NCBI GenBank assembly: GCA_002633025.1
Contig: NMRB01000229.1
Span: 22,664 to 86,663, forward strand
Length of the DNA: 64,000 nucleotides
Reading direction: 5' to 3'
DNA from: Notospermus geniculatus
Lineage: Eukaryota > Nemertea > Pilidiophora > Heteronemertea > Lineidae
The notes under the pieces were generated by a model that was not told where the DNA came from, made no database searches, and worked only from the letters and a program-made list of their open reading frames with translations. Numbering within the stretch: the stretch's first letter is position 1; each line of letters opens with the position of its first letter. The position numbers and the translations under genes are program-made. Below, piece after piece: positions 20,815 through 31,199 of this stretch.

Positions 20815-21960
20815 CCGACTCCGACTCAAGAGGACTCCTTTTTGGGAACTACGTCATCACATGCATCGGTATTTTCCAAAGCAACGGTGTTTACTCATTC
20901 AGGAGAACGACTAGAACCCGCCTGGGTGGTAAATTTATCTCCGACTTGAAAAATCCGAATTTTACCACTTCGGAGTCGGAGTCTGACCAGATCTTAACCT
21001 CTCTAATGTCATCAGCCTCGGTGTGCTCGGTATGGTGAATCTGAAGAAGTCGATTGGTTTGGGGTCAAAGGTTAGGGTCACCACAGCTGAAGGTCAACGT
21101 CAGCTGAGGGTCAAAGTCAGAACAATGCACTTCGTAAAAACTTCGTGAGCGTAATTACTATTCCTGTATTTGCACCAGACTTGACGTATGTGTTGGATAT
21201 GAAATGGTCCATGGACCATGTGCTCACCCGTTTGGACATAGTAGTCTAATGACAGAGAGAGGTACATGTCAGTTGAACAATCTGGACGCAATGTTCCCGA
21301 AACGTAGCTATGCTGCCACCTTGCGGAGCATTCAATTGTCTTGAGCGGAACGCCACGTCGTTGGTTTTTGGCTTTTTAGACGCCTGCGAGATTAATCACG
21401 TGATTTCGACCACCACCATTGACAAAATTGACCAGTATTGTCTCCTGAACTGTGACAGGGATCACCGCACGCGAAAATCAAAGTACAGTCGGCCCGATTG
21501 TTCAGCGAGGGATTAGAATATCTGGCTATAGAGATCATAAGCATTCGAATGTAATCTTGCAATAGCGTGCTTTGTTTGGCGGACTTGAGTTCGTGTTTCT
21601 TCCTCTCACACTTGTTTTACGTTTTCTGCACATGCGTATCTTCCCCAAGTGCTGACCCGGGTAGGATCGAACGTATTAACCGTGAGTTGGAGCGTGTATC
21701 ACACACACCCGAACCAACTCTCCATGGTTCGGGTGTGTACATTCGAGAACTTGAGCAGGACGTACTTCATATGCACTGTTATCGACGCTGCAATGAGGAA
21801 CCCGCACACTAACGTCACGACGTGGCGCTGTGAGCGTTTGTACCGAAGTCTCTGTTTTTCTAACGTTATTTCCATTTATTTCTGGCGTGAAAATAAACCA
21901 TTTGTGTTGGTCGCCCAACAACAAAACTTACATCATCTTGTATGGCATGTATTTTGTTGC
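20815..21960. other. no gene seen
   Basis: Contains GGTCAAAG/GGTCAACG words near 21060-21115, the inverted GGTCCATGGACCATGTGCTC repeat near 21205, and a 13-bp perfect hairpin at 21704-21737 (CACACCCGAACCA / TGGTTCGGGTGTG). I cannot support any exon. Confidence 0.5.
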
Positions 21961-22320
21961 AATATTATATACTAAATATATTTATATTGTACAAATATGT
22001 TTATGTTGTATAACAATATATTTATGTGCTATAATTCATTTATTTATATTCAAGCAATTTTATTTATATTCAAGAAATTTTATTTATGTTCTATAAGTAC
22101 ATTTTTATGTTATTGAAATTATTCTATAGTCTTAACATTTTATACAATATAAAAATATTCTATACAATAAAAATATTTTATACAACATAAAAATATTTTA
22201 TACAACATAAAAATATTTTATACAATAAATATTTTATACAACATAAAAATATTTTATACAACAGAAAAATATTTTATACAATATAAAAGTTTTCATTCGA
22301 TGCACCGCAAAACTTTTATG
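21961..22320. repeat. AT-rich low-complexity tract
   Basis: Repeats of TTTATATTCAAG and then of ATATTTTATACAACATAAAA (period about 22-23 bp). Confidence 0.7.
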
Positions 22321-22835
22321 TTCTAAAACGGAATTGCGGGAAGGTATTGTAACGAGGGCTCCGATTGGTTCTTGGTCGCAATGTGACCTATTCAGCATTC
22401 AGCAAAAACAAGTTAGGAAATTCAGCAAAAACATTCAGCAAAAACAAGTTAGGAAATTCAACTGTGTGCTAAATGGACTAAATCGTGATCTTGGATTCAT
22501 GTCCCACTACCAGTTGTAATTTTCTGCTTGTGTTTCTTAGTTGGCCTGGCCTTTCGGACTTTGTAATCCCTTCACACAGCCTTATTCTCTGTGTGCCTGT
22601 TAGATACATATCACTTGTTTACTTTGCAATTTCTTAATCCTTGTTTCATACCCTCACAAGCAGCTCTGTTAACTTTCACACCATTCCTCCATATGTTTAC
22701 TTTGCTTAATCCTTTGAAGTTTCCATTGCAAACATTATTCTCTACCCCTTTGTGTAGCAGATCTTGTTTATATATTTACCTTCCTGTCTTTGTTTTCTGC
22801 CTTATATACCATGTAACCAATATTTTCCATCAGAC

Positions 22836-22871
22836 CTGATGAAGACCTAGTAGGGGTCGAAAGCTAGTCTC
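22836..22871 (+). ncRNA. hammerhead-ribozyme-like motif, PLE unit 1
   Basis: CTGATGA core box, a 4-bp stem (GACC/GGTC) closed by a 7-base loop, then GAAA, then AG...CT closing a tiny third helix before C. The order matches a type I hammerhead with a minimal stem III, as reported for PLEs. Against it: one extra A follows CTGATGA, and stem I pairing is weak. Identical motifs are at 25910 and 28986. Confidence 0.4.
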
Positions 22872-22889
22872 AATAATACTAAGTTGATC

Positions 22890-25602
22890 ATGAAAAAGGT
22901 GTTATCAAATTTCTTCATTATTATCTCTTTGCTGATCAACACGGCACCCATCAATATATTCACTATGACAGACACCGGAATACGCCGACAACGATGGAAA
23001 ATATTGGACCTTTACACGAAACAGGCACAACTGGATAATGACATTTTCTTTCTCGCTCAGTGCAAGAAACGGAACATCATACCTAGCGGATTACGAATCA
23101 AAAATCCCCTACGAACGACTCACAACACGAGATTTTTCGAGGACATCTGCCAACGCACCTTAGAAAAACTACGAAACCACCTGATCCACGTGTTGTACAA
23201 CAAGAAGGATAACCTGAAACAGAAACAGGACCATGCCCTTCAACTCTTACCACCGGCCATCTATGACGAACAATTCAAAGATACCATCAGAGACCACCTC
23301 AAGGAAAAAGCCGAAACGTTCCTCGAAATTAAGAAGAGGAAACTACAGAAGCTAAGTCCAAACTTTCAAACTTTACAAGTGACCACAGACAACAAGGTCG
23401 TCAATCTCTCTGACCATATACTCACCAAAGATGAAAACGCTGTCCTTTCCAAGGGTCTGAGTTTCTGCCCTTCCACCTCAACAGACAAAATCCAAGCCTT
23501 TGGCGATACAGAGAGCTACATTCGACGCCTTCGCCTCAAGGAATACTTTGCTAACAGAGAGGAAGACGAAACCTCGACCAGTGATAACACGAGAAACAAC
23601 CTCATAGACAAGAGACAGAAATCTCCAACTGGACCCCTCCACCAGGAAGGAACCCGGTTCTTGATCAGTACATAGAAACATTCAGACGCCGTGTAAATTC
23701 CACAATTCTGAAAGAACAGAAACGAACACTTTACAACTTGAAAGCCACGGAAAGAAGAGCCCTCTACAGCCTGAAAAGGAACCCTAATGTGGTAATCAAG
23801 CCAGCCGAAGGGAGGTGCCACTGTCGTGATGAATCGTGCTGACTATGTTGCTGAAGCCCACCGACAACTGGGTGATACGGAATATTACACGAGACTAACC
23901 ACAGACCCAACCAACACCTACACCAAAGAACTCAAAGACCTTATCAAAACTTTCCCTCAGGAGGACCAGGAGAAACTGAAGGATGCCATCCCTGACAACC
24001 CAAGACCCGGAATCTTCTACACCCTCCCAAAAATCCACAAAGAGGGCAACCCTGGCCGCCCCATCATCTCAAGGATCGGGACACTCACGGAAAAAATCTC
24101 AGGTGCAGTGGAAAAAATCCTCAAACCCATAGTGAGAAACACGAACAGTTTCATCCAGGATACCACACACTTCCTAAACCGGCTCAATGCTATTGATAAC
24201 CTACCAGAAAATGCTCTGCTCGTCACCATCCATGGATGTAGTATCGCTGTATTCTAATATCCCTCATGACGACGGACTAAAAGCCCTCAATCACACGTTG
24301 AATTCTCATCAAAATACTGAACTTAATAAGGACTCGATTCTCAAATTGACAGAATTCATACTCAAGCATAATTACTTCAGTTTCGACGAGAAAGATCATT
24401 ACTACCTCCAAACCAAAGGAACGGCCATGGGGACACGCATGGCCCCACAATACGCCAACATATTCATGGCTGACCTAGAGGAAAGATTCTTGGAGAACTT
24501 TCCAAAAAAGCCTCTTGGATACGGAAGGTACATCGATGATGCTTTCATGGTATGGGTCCACGGTGAAGAGGAGCTCCTCAAGTTCCACAAGGAGTTCTCT
24601 AACCAAAACCCTTCTATCAAATTTACCATGGACTATTCACCGCACCAAGTTCATTTCCTTGACACCACAGTATCGCTTAAAGATGGTAGGCTCACTACAT
24701 CAGTGTACAGAAAACCCACGGATACTTTCAGTTACCTTCACCCGGATAGCTCCCACCCTCCACACACCAAACGCTCAATAGTGTACAGTCAGGCACTACG
24801 GTACAACAGGATCTGCTCTGAACCGGAAGTAAAGAACAAACAAGTGAATGAACTAAAAAATGCATTCCACAACCTCGGATACAGAGGCAGCATCGTAGAG
24901 AAACAAGTGAACCGGGCACTGAGTGTCCCTAGGGAGGACCTCCTGCAATACAAACAAACCAAGGAGGAGGAACGCGTACCCCTGGTGATGACCTACCACC
25001 CTAACTTACTAGGAATAAAACGCATCGCCAGGGATCTACAACCCATACTGGACAATGATCCGATTCTCAACAAAATTCTCCCATGTCCGCCGGTCATCGC
25101 ATACCGACAGCCACCGAACCTGAGGAAACATCTTGTCCATAGCAGGATCACACAGACACTCCCCAACGGAACTTTCCCATGCAACAAACCTAACTGTAAA
25201 TTATGTCCTCATATAGACAACAGTGACATCAAACTCCCAAATTCAACAGACATTTTCAAACCCATCGGACATTTCAATTGTTCCACGCCCAATGTAGTGT
25301 ACATGATTAGATGCAGGAAATGCAGTGACATCAAATACATTGGGGAATCCGGCCAAAAACTTCGCCAGAGACTCAATGGCCACAAACACTCGATTAGGAG
25401 TGGCAACATGCATCTCCCAGTGGGAGAACATTTCAATCTCCCCAATCATAAACTTGAAGACCTGAGAGTGACAGTTTTACAAGGTTCACTCACTGACACC
25501 AACCAAAGAAGGATAGCAGAACAAAAACAAGTTAGGAAATTCAACTGTGTGCTAAATGGACTAAATCGTGATCTTGGGTTCATGTCCCACTACCAGTTGT
25601 AA
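22890..25602 (+). pseudogene. PLE reverse transcriptase/GIY-YIG ORF, copy 1 (frameshifted)
   Basis: Closely similar to copy 2 but broken. Bases are missing near 23612 and 23618 (after the LIDK segment). AT of a PADKGG codon pair is altered near 23808. A 4-base insertion sits near 24225, just before the MDVVSLY motif. The three open pieces carry the N-terminal domain, the finger/palm start, and the palm (YIDD box at about 24529) through GIY-YIG. It cannot encode a full protein without recoding. Low divergence from copy 2 implies that the breaks are recent or are sequence errors. Confidence 0.85.
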
Positions 25603-25963
25603 TTTTCTGCTTGTGTTTCTTAGTTGGCCTGGCCTTTCGGACTTTGTAATCCCTTCACACAGCCTTATTCTCTGTGTGCCTGTTAGATACATATCACGTG
25701 TTTACTTTGCCATTTCTTAATCCTTTTTTCATACCCTCACAAGCCAGCTCTGTTAACTTTCACACCATTCCTCCATATGTTTACTTCGCTTAATCCTTTG
25801 ATGTTTCCATTGCAAACATAATTCTCTACCCCTTTGTGTAGCAGATCTTGTTTATACCTGTTTTTGTTTTCTGCCTTATATACCATGTAACCAATATTTT
25901 CCATCAGACCTGATGAAGACCTAGTAGGGGTCGAAAGCTAGTCTCAATAATACTTAGTTGATC
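25603..25963 (+). repeat. PLE inter-ORF (pseudo-LTR) segment
   Basis: Follows the ORF stop, repeated at 22520-22889 and 28679-29039. CT-rich sequence, then the hammerhead-like motif at 25910-25945, ending about 20 bp before the next start codon. It would supply both the 3' end of one unit and the 5' leader of the next. Confidence 0.8.
25910..25945 (+). ncRNA. hammerhead-ribozyme-like motif, PLE unit 2
   Basis: Same core boxes as at 22836: CTGATGA 25910-25916, GAAA 25933-25936, predicted cleavage after C25945. Distal AUCAG (25904-25908) can pair with UUGAU (25958-25962), giving a possible outer stem I. Identity across three units shows conservation within the array but not activity. Confidence 0.4.
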
Positions 25964-28678
25964 ATGAAAAAGGTGTTATCAAATTTCTTCATTATTATCT
26001 CTTTGCTGATCAACACGGCACCCATCAATATATTCACTATGACAGACACCGGAATACGCCGACAACGATGGAAAATATTGGACCTTTACACGAAACAGGC
26101 ACAACTGGATAGTGACATTTTCTTTCTCACTCAGTGCAAGAAACGGAACATCATACCTAGCGGATTACGAATCAAAAATCCCCTACGAACGACTCACAAC
26201 ACGAGATTTTCCGAGGACATCTGCCAACGCACCTCAGAAAAACTACGAAACCACCTGATCCACGTGTTGTACAACAAGAAGGATAACCTGAAACAGAAAC
26301 AGGACCATGCCCTTCAACTCTTACCACCGGCCATTTATGACGAACAATTCAAAGATACCATCAGAGACCACCTCAAGGAAAAAGCCGAAACGTTCCTCGA
26401 AATCAAGAAGAGGAAACTACAGAAGCTAAGTCCAAACCTTCAAACTTTACAAGTGACCACAGACAACAAGGTCGTCAATCTTTCTGACCATATACTCACC
26501 AAAGATGAAAACGCTGTCCTTTCCAAGGGACTGAGTTTCTGCCCTTCCACCTCAGCAGACAAAATCCAAGCCTTTGGCGATACAGAGAACTACATTCGAC
26601 GCCTTCGCCTCAAGGAATACTTTGCTAACAGAGAGGAAGACGAAACCTCGACCAATGACAACACGAGAAACAACCTCATAGACAAGATGAGACAGAAGAT
26701 CTCCAACTGGACCCCTCCACCAGGAAGGAACCCGGTTCTTGATCAGTACATAGAAACATTCAGACGCCGTGTAAATTCCACAATTCTGAAACAACAGAAA
26801 CGAACACTTTACAACTTGAAAGCCACGGAAAGAAGAGCCCTCTACAGCCTGAAAAGGAACCCTAATGTGGTAATCAAGCCAGCCGATAAGGGAGGTGCCA
26901 CTGTCGTGATGAATCGTGCTGACTATGTTGCTGAAGCCCACCGACAACTGGGTGATACGGAATATTACACGAGACTAACCACAGACCCAACCAACACCTA
27001 CACCAAAGAACTCAAGGACCTTATCAAAGCTTTCCCTCAGGAGGACCAGGAGAAACTGAAGGATGCAATCCCTGACAACCCAAGACCTGGAATCTTCCAC
27101 ACCCTCCCAAAAATCCACAAAGAGGGTAACCCTGGCCGCCCCATCATCTCAGGGATCGGGACACTCACGGAAAAAATCTCAGGTGCAGTGGAAAAAATCC
27201 TCAAACCCATAGTGAGAAACACCAACAGTTTCATCCAGGATACCACTCACTTTCTAAACCGGCTCAATGCTATTGATAACCTACCAGAAAATGCTCTGCT
27301 CGTTACCATGGATGTAGTATCGCTGTATTCTAATATCCCTCATGACGACGGACTAAAAGCCCTCAATCACACGTTGAATTCTCATCAAAATACTGAACTT
27401 AATAAGGACTCGATTCTCAAATTGACAGAATTCATACTCAAACATAATTACTTCAGTTTCGACGAGAAAGATCATTACTACCTCCAAACCAAAGGAACGG
27501 CCATGGGGACACGCATGGCCCCACAATACGCCAACATATTCATGGCGGACCTAGAGGAAAGATTCTTGGAGAACTATCCAAAAAAGCCTCTTGGATACGG
27601 AAGGTACATCGATGATGCTTTCATGGTATGGATCCACGGTGAAGAGGAGCTCCTCAAGTTCCACAAGGAGTTCTCTAACCAAAACCCTTCTATCAAATTT
27701 ACCATGGACTATTCACCGCACCAAGTTCATTTCCTTGATACCACAGTATCGCTTAAAGATGGTAGGCTCACTACATCAGTGTACAGAAAACCCACGGATA
27801 CTTTCAGTTACCTCCACCCGGATAGCTCCCACCCTCCACACACCAAACGCTCAATAGTGTACAGTCAGGCACTACGGTACAACAGGATCTGCTCTGAACC
27901 GGAAGTAAAGAACAAACAAGTGAATGAACTAAAAAATGCATTCCACAACCTCGGATACAGAGGCAGCATCGTAGAGAAACAAGTGAACCGGGCACTGAGT
28001 GTCCCTAGGGAGGACCTCCTGCAATACAAACAAACCAAGGAGGAGGAACGCGTACCCCTGGTGATGACCTACCACCCTAACTTACTAGGAATAAAACGCA
28101 TCGCCAGGGATCTACAACCCATACTGGACAATGATCCGATTCTCAACAAAATTCTCCCATGTCCGCCGGTCATCGCATACCGACAGCCACCGAACCTGAG
28201 GAAACATCTTGTCCATAGCAGGATCACACAGACACTCCCCAACGGAACTTTCCCATGCAACAAACCTAACTGTAAATTATGTCCTCATATAGACAACAGT
28301 GACATCAAACTCCCAAATTCAACAGACATTTTCAAACCCATCGGACATTTCAATTGTTCCACGCCCAATGTAGTGTACATGATTAGATGCAGGAAATGCA
28401 GTGACATCAAATACATTGGGGAATCCGGCCAAAAACTTCGCCAGAGACTCAATGGCCACAAACACTCGATTAGGAGTGGCAACATGCATCTCCCAGTGGG
28501 AGAACATTTCAATCTCCCCAATCATAAACTTGAAGACCTGAGAGTGACAGTTTTACAAGGTTCACTCACTGACACCAACCAAAGAAGGATAGCAGAACAA
28601 AAACAAGTTAGGAAATTCAACTGTGTGCTAAATGGACTAAATCGTGATCTTGGGTTCATGTCCCACTACCAGTTGTAA
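25964..28678 (+). CDS. Penelope-like element protein (RT + GIY-YIG endonuclease), intact
   Basis: 904 codons from ATG 25964; an in-frame TTG lies two codons upstream. PLE proteins reverse-transcribe element RNA at a nick made by their GIY-YIG nuclease. Visible in order: a basic N-terminal region with LSKGLSFCP; PADKGGATVV (fingers); LPKIHKEGNPGRPI; MDVVSLYSNIP (motif A Asp); GTAMGTRMAPQYAN (motif B); YIDD at about residues 548-551 (catalytic); HFLDTTV and YRKPTDTFSYL (PLE-specific). Then come a CKLCPH zinc-binding-like region, VVYMIRC at about 805 and YIGESGQKLRQR at about 817 (GIY-YIG). The PLE-specific motifs are telomerase-like. No intron or frame break. Neighbours are its own pseudo-LTRs and broken copy 1, so it may be the active member. 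Confidence 0.95.
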   Translation: MKKVLSNFFIIISLLINTAPINIFTMTDTGIRRQRWKILDLYTKQAQLDSDIFFLTQCKKRNIIPSGLRIKNPLRTTHNTRFSEDICQRTSEKLRNHLIHVLYNKKDNLKQKQDHALQLLPPAIYDEQFKDTIRDHLKEKAETFLEIKKRKLQKLSPNLQTLQVTTDNKVVNLSDHILTKDENAVLSKGLSFCPSTSADKIQAFGDTENYIRRLRLKEYFANREEDETSTNDNTRNNLIDKMRQKISNWTPPPGRNPVLDQYIETFRRRVNSTILKQQKRTLYNLKATERRALYSLKRNPNVVIKPADKGGATVVMNRADYVAEAHRQLGDTEYYTRLTTDPTNTYTKELKDLIKAFPQEDQEKLKDAIPDNPRPGIFHTLPKIHKEGNPGRPIISGIGTLTEKISGAVEKILKPIVRNTNSFIQDTTHFLNRLNAIDNLPENALLVTMDVVSLYSNIPHDDGLKALNHTLNSHQNTELNKDSILKLTEFILKHNYFSFDEKDHYYLQTKGTAMGTRMAPQYANIFMADLEERFLENYPKKPLGYGRYIDDAFMVWIHGEEELLKFHKEFSNQNPSIKFTMDYSPHQVHFLDTTVSLKDGRLTTSVYRKPTDTFSYLHPDSSHPPHTKRSIVYSQALRYNRICSEPEVKNKQVNELKNAFHNLGYRGSIVEKQVNRALSVPREDLLQYKQTKEEERVPLVMTYHPNLLGIKRIARDLQPILDNDPILNKILPCPPVIAYRQPPNLRKHLVHSRITQTLPNGTFPCNKPNCKLCPHIDNSDIKLPNSTDIFKPIGHFNCSTPNVVYMIRCRKCSDIKYIGESGQKLRQRLNGHKHSIRSGNMHLPVGEHFNLPNHKLEDLRVTVLQGSLTDTNQRRIAEQKQVRKFNCVLNGLNRDLGFMSHYQL

Positions 28679-28985
28679 TTTTCTGCTTGTGTTTCTTAGT
28701 TGGCCTGGCCTTTCGGACTTTGTAATCCCTTCACACAGCCTTATTCTCTGTGTGCCTGTTAGATACATATCACGTGTTTACTTTGCCATTTCTTAATCCT
28801 TTTTTCATACCCTCACAAGCCAGCTCTGTTAACTTTCACACCATTCCTCCATATGTTTACTTCGCTTAATCCTTTGATGTTTCCATTGCAAACATAATTC
28901 TCTACCCCTTTGTGTAGCAGATCTTGTTTATACCTGTTTTTGTTTTCTGCCTTATATACCATGTAACCAATATTTTCCATCAGAC

Positions 28986-29021
28986 CTGATGAAGACCTAG
29001 TAGGGGTCGAAAGCTAGTCTC
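28986..29021 (+). ncRNA. hammerhead-ribozyme-like motif, PLE unit 3
   Basis: Third copy of the CTGATGA...GAAA motif, in the partial third unit. The unit is cut off at 29110, so only leader and 71 coding bases remain. Confidence 0.35.
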
Positions 29022-29110
29022 AATAATACTTAGTTGATCATGAAAAAGGTGTTATCAAATTTCTTCATTATTATCTCTTTGCTGATCAACACGGCACCCA
29101 TCAATATATT

Positions 29111-29590
29111 GCGTAATTGAATACAATCCGAGTCAAACCATTTGTGTTTCTTGTTGTTTTTCTGGTGGGAATTTGACTTGAAATTTGACTTGGACATTGG
29201 ACGCCTTTTTGTCTTCTTTAAGTTTGCAATATCTGCGGCTGAATAAAAAAATTCATTAACTTTGTCCAAAGCCTGATTAATCCCGGATTTATCTGTTGCT
29301 TACTTGTCATTCATAAAATCGTCCATGAGTCGCTGAACAGTGGGCGACTCAAGGGCAGACCGGTAATGTAGTTCAGATTTGCATTTGTCCCACTGGTATT
29401 TAACCGGAAGCGGATCTAAATTCTCCTCCGATGCATCTCTCGAAGGTTGAACATTCAAGACCGTTGTTAACATGCAATGAATTGACGCTGGATTAGGGTC
29501 ACTTACATAAAAATAGTCAACAGAAGAAAACAACTCATCGGACACCATACAATAATCAATGACACTAGGATTTCCATTATGACTGTGCCG
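29111..29590 (-). pseudogene. LINE APE-type endonuclease C-terminal fragment
   Basis: On the minus strand the product reads GNPSVIDYCMVSDELF, then FYVSDPNPASIHC (a decayed SDH-like end of an apurinic-endonuclease domain), then about 60 residues later KWFDSDC, a motif typical of the linker before the reverse transcriptase of non-LTR retrotransposons. A stop interrupts it at about 29300. The RT that should follow is missing because the PLE array begins at 29110. Function is lost. Confidence 0.6.
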
Positions 29591-29596
29591 GTATGA

Positions 29597-30178
29597 CTAC
29601 GTGCCGGTCAAAAACGTGTACGTGTTGGGAAAAGAACCATACGACTTATTGGACAAGTCCGGGGACTAGAAAGGACGATTCCTGTCGAACACCAATTATA
29701 TTGGTACGTCGATGGACATCTCTTCGTCCTGAATCGCACGATACCATCCGAGGAAGAGCACGGACCCTTCACGATGACAGAGCTCTTCAACATGTTCAAC
29801 CTACCAAGAATACCGGTGGTTCAAATTTACCGAGTCATGGAGATCCTCGACAACGGCTACAGACACCTAGACGAACTGGACCCCGACAATTATTGGAAGC
29901 TGCAAGATGAAGATATCTACCCGAAACCAATCTTCGAACTGCCCCACAGTGTCAAAGAATCAGCCAAATTTGTCCGCGACCACTTTCAACCAGAGATAGA
30001 GGACTGCATAGGCATGATCATCCTGCCGGCGATCGTACAACACAACGGATGGAAGCACAACAGAGTACGCGTTGTTCACAGACACACCTTCAACATCACC
30101 ACGATACAGCTCGAACCCGGTGCCTGGTTCCTGTTACAGACCTGCAGAAGCCGCTTTTTCGATGTTCCCAACGAGTAG
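29597..30178 (+). CDS. unidentified open frame, about 193 codons
   Basis: Open from 29597 to TAG at 30176-30178, with the first ATG at 29774. Composition looks coding: LYWYVDGHLFVLNRT, FNMFNLPRIPVVQIYRVME, many Asp/Glu and aromatic residues, no low complexity. No domain recognised and no signal peptide. An alternative frame upstream (YVPVKNVYVLGKEPYDLLD) also looks coding, so a frameshift near 29660 may separate the real N-terminus. Two histone-3'-end-like hairpins lie 85-130 bp after the stop. It could be a transposon-associated or viral-like gene, or an exon of a host gene. Confidence 0.4.
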   Translation, partial: LRAGQKRVRVGKRTIRLIGQVRGLERTIPVEHQLYWYVDGHLFVLNRTIPSEEEHGPFTMTELFNMFNLPRIPVVQIYRVMEILDNGYRHLDELDPDNYWKLQDEDIYPKPIFELPHSVKESAKFVRDHFQPEIEDCIGMIILPAIVQHNGWKHNRVRVVHRHTFNITTIQLEPGAWFLLQTCRSRFFDVPNE

Positions 30179-30261
30179 AACTGGTATCTGCTCGACAAGC
30201 AACACCTTCCAAAATTCATGTAAGAAGAAGATCCGCCAACAAAAACAACACAAAAGAAAAC

Positions 30262-30310
30262 GGTCATTTTAAGGACCACCAAAAACAAATCAAAGGCCCT
30301 TCTTAGGGAC
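30262..30310 (+). terminator. two histone-3'-end-like stem-loops
   Basis: 30262-30277 (GGTCATTTTAAGGACC) resembles the histone stem-loop: 6-bp stem, 4-base loop, flanked by AAAAC and ACCA, with one A-G mismatch. 30295-30310 (GGCCCTTCTTAGGGAC) is a second variant, also with one mismatch. An ACAAGAGACC purine stretch about 10 bp later resembles the U7-pairing element. No histone coding sequence is upstream. Confidence 0.3.
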
Positions 30311-30562
30311 CAAAATCCTTAACAAGAGACCAACCGAACCATGTGTACTATTCACTTGCCTAGTAGTACATCTTGACATATCAAGGCCTACGGTCACTCC
30401 CCTTCGAACTACGCTCCCTTCACCCTTGACATTTTCCCTCCTGAATTCCACTCGCAGCAGACTGTGTCGTTTATCACGCTCGCCCCCACTGCTGTCGTCA
30501 AATATAATCCAGAAGAAAATATTTCACCCAAAAACATATTCAACGTTAAGCATACCTGTGTT

Positions 30563-30965
30563 CTTTATTACTTGATATCAAAATCCTTCATTTTACAGCA
30601 TAATTCGTCAAAAAGACAATAATTATTTGTTAAATCGCGAAGGACATCGATAGAAAGAAGAGCCAACTTGAGAGCCAATCAGAAAAGTCCTCGCATACAT
30701 TAGTAGTCCACAGTGACATCTGAACTTCGACGCAGTTGAAGCCAAGTAAAACATGAATGGTATCCCTTTCCCGGTCATATTTGACACACACAAGTCCTTC
30801 CCTGATGCAAACACGTGAAAAGTATCCTTCTGATGTGAAGCTAGCGACGAAACGTTGTATTTTCCGCAAATTTCTGACCCCAAGCGACAGATCGAAGTTC
30901 TGAAGCCGCCATGTTTGCTCTGTTGATTCACCTCGCGCCCAGGTGCATCTGGTCACATACAGTAC
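30563..30965 (-). other. possible antisense exon or decayed gene
   Basis: On the minus strand a frame of about 100 codons (30630 upward) reads LRKIQRFVASFTSEGYF and VCVKYDRERDTIHVLLGF, with a possible poly(A) signal AATAAA near 30565. A separate AACATGGCGG start in another frame stops after 24 codons. The LTR element inserted at its upstream side (30965/30966). Unrecognised; could be a retroposed gene piece. Confidence 0.2.
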
Positions 30966-31187
30966 TGTCGTGTAGGAAGGTACCGTTAGATGAAGGAACA
31001 CATGAAGGAGTCCATAATTTGTATATATAGATGTATATGTATTTGTATATAGATGTTTCCACGCCGATGGCTATGACTAGACTAAAACTAAAGCATGCAG
31101 AGTAAAACTAAAAGGTAGTTCACAGGATGTGCTTGACTCATATAATTTCTTGGTAAGGTACCATATTTGGAATATGGCTACATGACA
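30966..31187 (-). repeat. 3' LTR (222 bp)
   Basis: TGTC...GACA ends; matches 38995-39216 except T/C at 31021 versus 39050. The adjacent internal sequence is the polypurine tract. Confidence 0.93.
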
Positions 31188-31199
31188 TCCCCCTTTTTT
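31188..31199 (-). promoter_or_regulatory. polypurine tract (plus-strand primer)
   Basis: Minus-strand AAAAAAGGGGGA immediately before the 3' LTR. Position and composition fit the primer for plus-strand DNA synthesis. Confidence 0.85.

Larger units (their letters stand above)
22439..29110 (+). mobile_element. Penelope-like element tandem array (partial - copy 1 - copy 2 - partial)
   Basis: Three repeats of the same unit can be followed. ORF starts occur at 22890, 25964 and 29040, a period of 3074-3076 bp. The array begins inside the last codons of a unit (22439; a short duplicated filler AACAAGTTAGGAAATTCA precedes it). It ends 71 bp into a third ORF, at 29110. Head-to-tail partial tandems with a shared inter-ORF segment acting as a pseudo-LTR are characteristic of Penelope-like retroelements. 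Confidence 0.9.

Noticed and set aside
22334-22519. Small separate gene before the PLE
   Set aside because: It is the last codons of a truncated PLE unit plus duplicated filler.
23478-25449. Several minus-strand frames opposite the PLE gene
   Set aside because: Antisense shadows of the RT/GIY-YIG frame; the same shadows recur opposite copy 2.
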